A DNA stretch of 18,741 bases, from contig CALBJU010000167.1 in assembly GCA_937893205.1 (NCBI GenBank), positions 1-18,741 on the forward strand. The letters run 5' to 3'. Under the pieces are notes generated by a model. The model made no database searches and was not told where the DNA came from. It saw only the letters and a program-made list of their open reading frames with translations. The translations under genes were made by a program, and so were the position numbers. Shown here one piece after another: positions 15,830 to 18,741 of the stretch (its first letter is position 1; every line of letters starts with the position of its first letter). The DNA is from an uncultured Bacteroidota bacterium. GTDB lineage: Bacteria > Bacteroidota > Rhodothermia > Rhodothermales > UBA10348.

Positions 15830-16447
15830 GTGTTTTCGAATTCTCCCTTTACTCTTTTCTTGCTACTCATCAACGTCTTGGTGAGCGGATACGCGCTGTA
15901 CTTTGATCGTCATTTGATCGACAAACTCGCATTCAAACCGCATCGCGTACTGAAACACGGGGAGCTCTATCGCCTGGTGAGCGGGGGATTTGTGCATGGT
16001 AGTATGGGACACCTGGCGTTCAATATGATCACGTTGTTCTTCTTTGGACCGGCGCTGGAGGTGAGGCTCGGATCGGGACTCTTCCTCGTAATCTTTTTTG
16101 GCGCTGAGCTATCCGCACACCTTTTGACTACCTGGATGCATCGAGACTCGGTCTCATATTCAGCGGTAGGAGCATCGGGTGCAATCTCCGGGGTGCTTTT
16201 TTCCTTCAGTCTCTTCTATCCGCTTGAAAAGATTTATCTGTTCTTGATTCCGATCGGCATTCCCGCGTGGATATTCGCCACTGGATTTGTAGTGTTTTCC
16301 GCAGTGGCGATGAGGCGGAAAGGAGACACTCGAGGAGGCGGAATTGCCCACGAAGCGCATCTGGGAGGAGCACTCGGGGGCCTCATTTTGACACTGATTG
16401 TCGAACCTTCGTCGCTGGAGTTGTTTCTGAATCAGCTCGGCTTTTAG
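15830..16447 (+). CDS. Rhomboid family intramembrane serine protease
   Basis: Rhomboids cut transmembrane substrates inside the lipid bilayer. The 205-residue protein has about six hydrophobic segments. The catalytic serine is Ser116 in GASGAISG, and the histidine is His177 in HEAHLGGALGG. The HLAFNM motif (His61, Asn65) matches the oxyanion-side residues of GlpG, and there is an acidic/basic loop at 77-79. The start is a GTG at 15830; no in-frame ATG lies upstream, and the ATG at 15804 is out of frame. It is 85 nt after the sigma-like gene on the same strand, so co-transcription is possible but not shown. The substrate is unknown. Confidence 0.92.
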   Translation: MFSNSPFTLFLLLINVLVSGYALYFDRHLIDKLAFKPHRVLKHGELYRLVSGGFVHGSMGHLAFNMITLFFFGPALEVRLGSGLFLVIFFGAELSAHLLTTWMHRDSVSYSAVGASGAISGVLFSFSLFYPLEKIYLFLIPIGIPAWIFATGFVVFSAVAMRRKGDTRGGGIAHEAHLGGALGGLILTLIVEPSSLELFLNQLGF

Positions 16448-16530
16448 CCGTTATTGCGAATGAGCCCACAGGAATTATTTATTTAAATACGCTCTGTAAT
16501 AACACACAAGTTGATTGGGTCCGTTATTGC
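16448..16530. repeat. Pair of 10-bp direct repeats after the rhomboid gene
   Basis: CCGTTATTGC occurs exactly at 16448-16457, right after the rhomboid stop, and again at 16521-16530, 73 bp later and 4 bp before the -35-like box of the small RNA. An AT-rich palindrome, TATTTAAATA, lies between them (16480-16489). The role is unknown. Confidence 0.4.
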
Positions 16531-16534
16531 ACAG

Positions 16535-16563
16535 TTGCGAGCCTGACCAAAACCTCTTATATT
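16535..16563 (+). promoter_or_regulatory. Promoter-like sequence for the small RNA
   Basis: TTGCGA (16535-16540) and TATATT (16558-16563) are separated by exactly 17 bp. Transcription would start near 16567-16570, where the paired region of the small RNA begins. The -35 match is moderate, so this is a candidate only. Confidence 0.45.
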
Positions 16564-16566
16564 TAT

Positions 16567-16666
16567 GTCACTCATGCCGCCTGAGATTGTGTCCTCTTGT
16601 GAGGGCGCTCAGTCGCGTAGTGACTATGGGCACCAAAAAGCTCGGTCTTCAGTGACCGGGCTTTTT
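16567..16666 (+). ncRNA. Candidate small structured RNA of about 100 nt
   Basis: No reading frame explains this segment, but nested pairing does. GTCACT (16567-16572) pairs with AGTGAC (16619-16624), CTGAG (16581-16585) with CTCAG (16608-16612), and GTCCTC-TTGT-GAGGGC (16591-16606) closes the end of a rod-like fold. A 13-bp terminator stem follows at once. It lacks the SRP RNA GGAA loop region and is too short for 6S RNA, and I do not recognise the family. It could be an independent small RNA from the promoter-like sequence at 16535-16563, or a stable 3' UTR piece of the rhomboid transcript. Confidence 0.5.
16635..16666 (+). terminator. Strong intrinsic terminator (possibly bidirectional)
   Basis: Positions 16635-16647 pair with 16654-16666 in 13 consecutive pairs, one of them T-G, around a TTCAGT loop. 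The 5' side begins with five A and the 3' side ends with five T, so it could work in both directions. It ends the small RNA and any readthrough from the rhomboid gene. Confidence 0.85.
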
Positions 16667-16708
16667 GCGCGTACGCCCGAAGCAGTTCTCCGAGTGTCCT
16701 CTTGCCTG

Positions 16709-16751
16709 TTATCCACACTGATGTGCACATCCCTGTGAATTTCTTGTGGAT
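16709..16751. promoter_or_regulatory. DnaA-box match and palindromes upstream of the large RNA promoter
   Basis: TTATCCACA (16709-16717) equals the consensus DnaA box. Its ATCCACA core is mirrored by TGTGGAT at 16745-16751. Between them GATGTGCACATC (16720-16731) is a perfect 12-bp palindrome. The cluster ends about 20 bp before the -35 box of the large RNA. It looks like a control site, but a single DnaA box can arise by chance. Confidence 0.4.
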
Positions 16752-16771
16752 GGAAACTGCCTCCCCTGATA

Positions 16772-16800
16772 TTGACTCCGCTCTCAAGTCGGCATATAAT
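16772..16800 (+). promoter_or_regulatory. Near-consensus sigma-70 promoter of the large RNA
   Basis: TTGACT (16772-16777) and a perfect TATAAT (16795-16800) are separated by exactly 17 bp. A start at about A16807 would place the 5' end at the hairpin GTGCC-TAAC-GGCAC (16808-16821). This is by far the best promoter in the window, and no coding gene follows it. Confidence 0.85.
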
Positions 16801-16806
16801 AGTCCC

Positions 16807-17573
16807 AGTGCCTAACGGCACCGTTCCTTGACGCGACTGAGTCTCTAGGCTGCATGAGGCAAGCCCCCCTACTCGCAAGAGTAGAAAAAAGGTTTCCTTC
16901 GCATCAGCGATGAAGGCGGGATTCTCCAAAAGAGAAAGCTGCTGGAGTTGGTGCTGAGTCCGGAACGGGACGGGAGGATGTTTGAAGGGAAGACCCGCAA
17001 GGGTTGGAACGGAAGGCAAGTGATCCCCGGAACGGGAAAGACTGAACGGAATGGAAGAGTCGAACTTCGGTTAGGCTAAGAAAGGAAGGGAAAGGAAGGC
17101 GACCACGGAAAGAGCATAAACGTCCCGGCGTTTCGCTCGGGAAGTGGACGCACCGCCAACCAGGAGGGACAGGAAAGGATACGGCTTCGGCCGAAGACAA
17201 GAATGTTCAAAACCAGTAGGCGATCGCAGCGCACAGATAGGTAGAAGATCCTCTTCGGAGGGGACGATGCAAGGAGTGTGCAGCCGGTCAACGAGGGAAG
17301 TGAACCCGCAAGGGGGAACGGAAGACGATGACTGAAAGACCTGAGGGCTATAGTCTTTATCGTGTGCCCATACGATGGAGACGACACGAGCAACTGGAAA
17401 CGGAAGCACGTGTTACCGAAGACCCGGATTCGTCCTGGTCGGAGGAATCCATGGGACTCGAACCTCCCGCTACTGGCGGGGAGAGCTGGCTTCGGCCGGC
17501 GAACCAAACCAGGGGGGGTTCACGTGTCTGGGAGCAGGAAAAGAAGCTGTCCTATTAGGACGGCTTTTTTTTT
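16807..17573 (+). ncRNA. Large ornate structured non-coding RNA (about 767 nt), family not recognised
   Basis: A strong promoter and a strong terminator bracket about 767 nt without a credible gene. Local hairpins are dense. GCAA tetraloops cap 16869-16884 (6 bp), 16993-17004 and 17305-17314. UUCG tetraloops cap 17063-17072, 17182-17193, 17250-17261 and 17485-17500 (6 bp). Others include 16808-16821, 16848-16865, 16922-16936, 17121-17150 (nested), 17325-17363 (6+5 bp), 17426-17450 (9 bp, one mismatch) and 17464-17483. The joining parts are purine-rich, and GGAACGG occurs four times. The C-run 16864-16869 could pair with the G-run 17512-17518 over 650 nt. I see no tmRNA, RNase P or SRP signature and no group II domain V. 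It is similar in size and style to the GOLLD, ROOL and OLE classes, but I cannot assign it to any. Confidence 0.78.
17546..17573 (+). terminator. Intrinsic terminator of the large RNA
   Basis: GCTGTCC (17546-17552) pairs with GGACGGC (17558-17564) around a TATTA loop (7 bp, one G-T), followed by nine T (17565-17573). On the opposite strand the tract after the stem is weak, so it would poorly stop transcripts coming from the HAD gene. Confidence 0.92.
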
Positions 17574-17601
17574 GCCTTTTAGTGACTGAGATCGATCTCG
17601 A

Positions 17602-18324
17602 TCAGTGTGCCAGCCTCGCGTCACCTTCCAGCAGATCGATCAGAAGGGACCAGTCAGTGAAGCTCCATACGTCTTCATGCTCGTGAGATTGCTCCGAGAA
17701 CCACGCCACCTTCCAGCCTGCCCCGATACCGCCGCTGACGTCCGAGTGTAGGGAGTCGCCCACGTACAGAATGGATTCAGCGGGGACCCCGACGACGGCC
17801 GCAGCATGCTCAAATAGCGCCGGATCGGGTTTTAGAACGCCAACCTCTTCGCTGATTATGACGGCGCTCGATACACTCTCCAGCTGTGGAAACTGTTTTA
17901 ACTTGGCTCGCTGCACTTCTGAGAACCCATTCGTGAGAATACCCACGGGACGGGCCCTGGCTATTTTCAGAAAGCCCTCCATCGCGCCTGAAATAAGACT
18001 CCAGTGGTTGGCGTAGCACGAGAGATACGTCTCTGCGAGAAGCGTGTCGTCGACCTGCGACTCAATATTCAGTTTCTCGAGGAGCTGAGTGAAACGACCA
18101 ACTTTGGCCTGATGTTTTGTGAGGCTGCCTTCTGAATACTTCTTCCAGACTATCGGGTTGATCTCGCGATAGGCCTCGAGAACCGCGTCAAAAGAGTGCC
18201 CCTTAAAAACGGAATGAGGCTGGTGGTGAAGGTCCTGAAGAGCCAATTTTTCAGCCCTTGCATGATCCAGGATGGTATCGTCGAGATCAAAGTAGACGAA
18301 GCGGATCGCGCCGGTGTCAATCAT
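17602..18324 (-). CDS. HAD-superfamily phosphatase, YjjG-like (putative 5'-nucleotidase)
   Basis: This 240-residue protein has all four HAD motifs. The nucleophile is Asp13 and the acid/base Asp15 in YFDLDDTILD; Thr131 is in ILTNGF, Lys165 in VLKPDPALFEHAA, and Asp190 and Asp195 in YVGDSLHSDV. The helical cap (about 20-105) is of the subfamily I type seen in YjjG/YfnB, which dephosphorylate non-canonical nucleoside monophosphates; that substrate is inferred from family resemblance only. The start is the ATG at 18324, 6 nt after the stop of the GNAT-like gene, so the two form an operon. Its 3' end is convergent with the large RNA, and the stop lies 28 bp from the RNA's T-tract. Confidence 0.92.
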   Translation of the reverse strand: MIDTGAIRFVYFDLDDTILDHARAEKLALQDLHHQPHSVFKGHSFDAVLEAYREINPIVWKKYSEGSLTKHQAKVGRFTQLLEKLNIESQVDDTLLAETYLSCYANHWSLISGAMEGFLKIARARPVGILTNGFSEVQRAKLKQFPQLESVSSAVIISEEVGVLKPDPALFEHAAAVVGVPAESILYVGDSLHSDVSGGIGAGWKVAWFSEQSHEHEDVWSFTDWSLLIDLLEGDARLAH

Positions 18325-18330
18325 AGAATA

Positions 18331-18741
18331 TCAGATCCTCCGCTCCAACATCGCATATTCTTTGTCCTTGATTCCACCCATGGTCTCCAGAGAGTTTCGA
18401 AGAGCCATATTTTCATCCAACACCCAGCTCATTTCACACCCCAGAACACCCAGTTCTGCAGAATTTTCGATGGTGTGATGGACCAATATTGCATCGATGC
18501 CTTTGCGCTGATGGGATTTTCTGACGCCCATCAACGGCGTGCGTACTTCCTTGATAACGCCCGAGGAGGCCAGAAAAAGAAGCTTAAAAATTCCGGTGGG
18601 TAGCAACCTGCCGTTCTTCACAGTCTTGAACGCGAAATTCAGGTCTGGCAACGTGATAGCGAAAGCAACTGGTTTGCCTTCATCCTCCACGATTACCACC
18701 AGCCGTTCGTCGACAATCTGCTTCAACTCTTTGGCCAACTG
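18331..18741 (-). CDS. GNAT-like acetyltransferase, C-terminal part (5' end outside window)
   Basis: The frame is open to the window edge, so only the last 136 residues are seen; a TTG near 18738 is an internal leucine and not a start. The visible part has a beta strand VVIVEDEGKPVAFAITLPDL, then VRTPLMGVRKSHQRKGIDAI, which resembles GNAT motif A (acetyl-CoA pyrophosphate loop, Q/RxxGI). SWVLDENMALRNSLETMGG follows, the usual asparagine-containing end of the GNAT fold. Proteins of about 370-390 residues with this C-terminal pattern are common in Bacteroidota as uncharacterised N-acetyltransferases. The substrate is unknown. It is followed by the HAD phosphatase after 6 nt. Confidence 0.65.
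   Translation of the reverse strand, partial: QLAKELKQIVDERLVVIVEDEGKPVAFAITLPDLNFAFKTVKNGRLLPTGIFKLLFLASSGVIKEVRTPLMGVRKSHQRKGIDAILVHHTIENSAELGVLGCEMSWVLDENMALRNSLETMGGIKDKEYAMLERRI

Noticed and set aside
17440..17480. tRNA T-arm-like sequence (GGTTCGAGTCCC on the minus strand) inside the large RNA
   Set aside because: The flanking bases cannot form the 5-bp T stem, and no acceptor, D or anticodon arm is present.
16904..17507. Long overlapping minus-strand frames (98, 112 and 143 codons) across the large RNA
   Set aside because: They overlap each other in different frames and have Ser/Pro/Phe-rich low-complexity sequence, as expected from the complement of purine-rich DNA without stop codons.
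17328..17558. A 76-codon plus-strand frame starting MTERPEGYSLYR within the large RNA region
   Set aside because: It crosses several strong hairpins and its stop lies in the terminator loop. Its Glu/Arg/Gly richness follows from the purine-rich DNA, and there is no ribosome-binding site. A conserved codon pattern in relatives would revive it.
16807..17573. Identification of the large RNA as tmRNA, RNase P RNA or a group I/II intron
   Set aside because: There is no tRNA-like ends or tag frame (tmRNA), no conserved RNase P core such as the GAGGAAAGTCC block, and no domain V or exon context (group II). A fragment GGCTATAGTC only loosely resembles a group I S element, with no partner found.

Overview
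The window reads as a chromosomal segment of a Gram-negative bacterium. It carries an LPS-export cluster (LptC, OstA/LptA-like and LptB), a DsbD-type thiol exporter and periplasmic proteins with signal peptides. Most starts lack a clear Shine-Dalgarno sequence, and S6, S18 and L9 look Bacteroidota-like (S18 has no cysteines). My inference is the Bacteroidota/Rhodothermota side of the FCB group, probably free-living; nothing here fixes the genus. No insertion sequences, phage genes, CRISPR arrays or tRNAs were found. The 17 kb up to about 16.4 kb is mostly ordinary core-genome coding.

Layout. Positions 1-1859 (minus strand) hold a partner-switching signalling module: a STAS antagonist, an RsbW-like ATP-binding protein, and a response regulator fused to a PP2C/RsbU-type phosphatase that runs off the left edge. 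Divergent from it, 2206-5233 encodes LptC, an OstA/LptA-like periplasmic protein and LptB; this LptB has an unusual TPR-like N-terminal extension. Next come tyrS and a DAHP synthase gene (4-bp overlap), then glmS. A small minus-strand membrane protein (9818-10198) lies between glmS and prfA. Then follow prfA, the ribosomal genes rpsF-rpsR-rplI ending in a strong terminator, dsbD, an ECF-like sigma factor and a rhomboid protease. At the right edge, on the minus strand, are a truncated GNAT-like acetyltransferase and a YjjG-like HAD phosphatase.

The most interesting part is the apparently empty stretch 16448-17601. It holds two candidate RNA genes in tandem. The first is a compact RNA of about 100 nt (16567-16666) with a promoter-like sequence, a nested rod-like fold and a 13-bp terminator stem. 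The second is a roughly 767-nt RNA (about 16807-17573). It has a near-consensus promoter (TTGACT, 17-bp spacer, TATAAT), at least a dozen local hairpins including three GCAA and four UUCG tetraloops, a repeated GGAACGG motif, and a strong intrinsic terminator with nine T. It does not match the signatures of tmRNA, RNase P, SRP, 6S RNA or group II introns that I can recall. It is the best candidate here for an undescribed large ornate non-coding RNA. An exact DnaA-box sequence and a 12-bp palindrome sit just upstream of its promoter.
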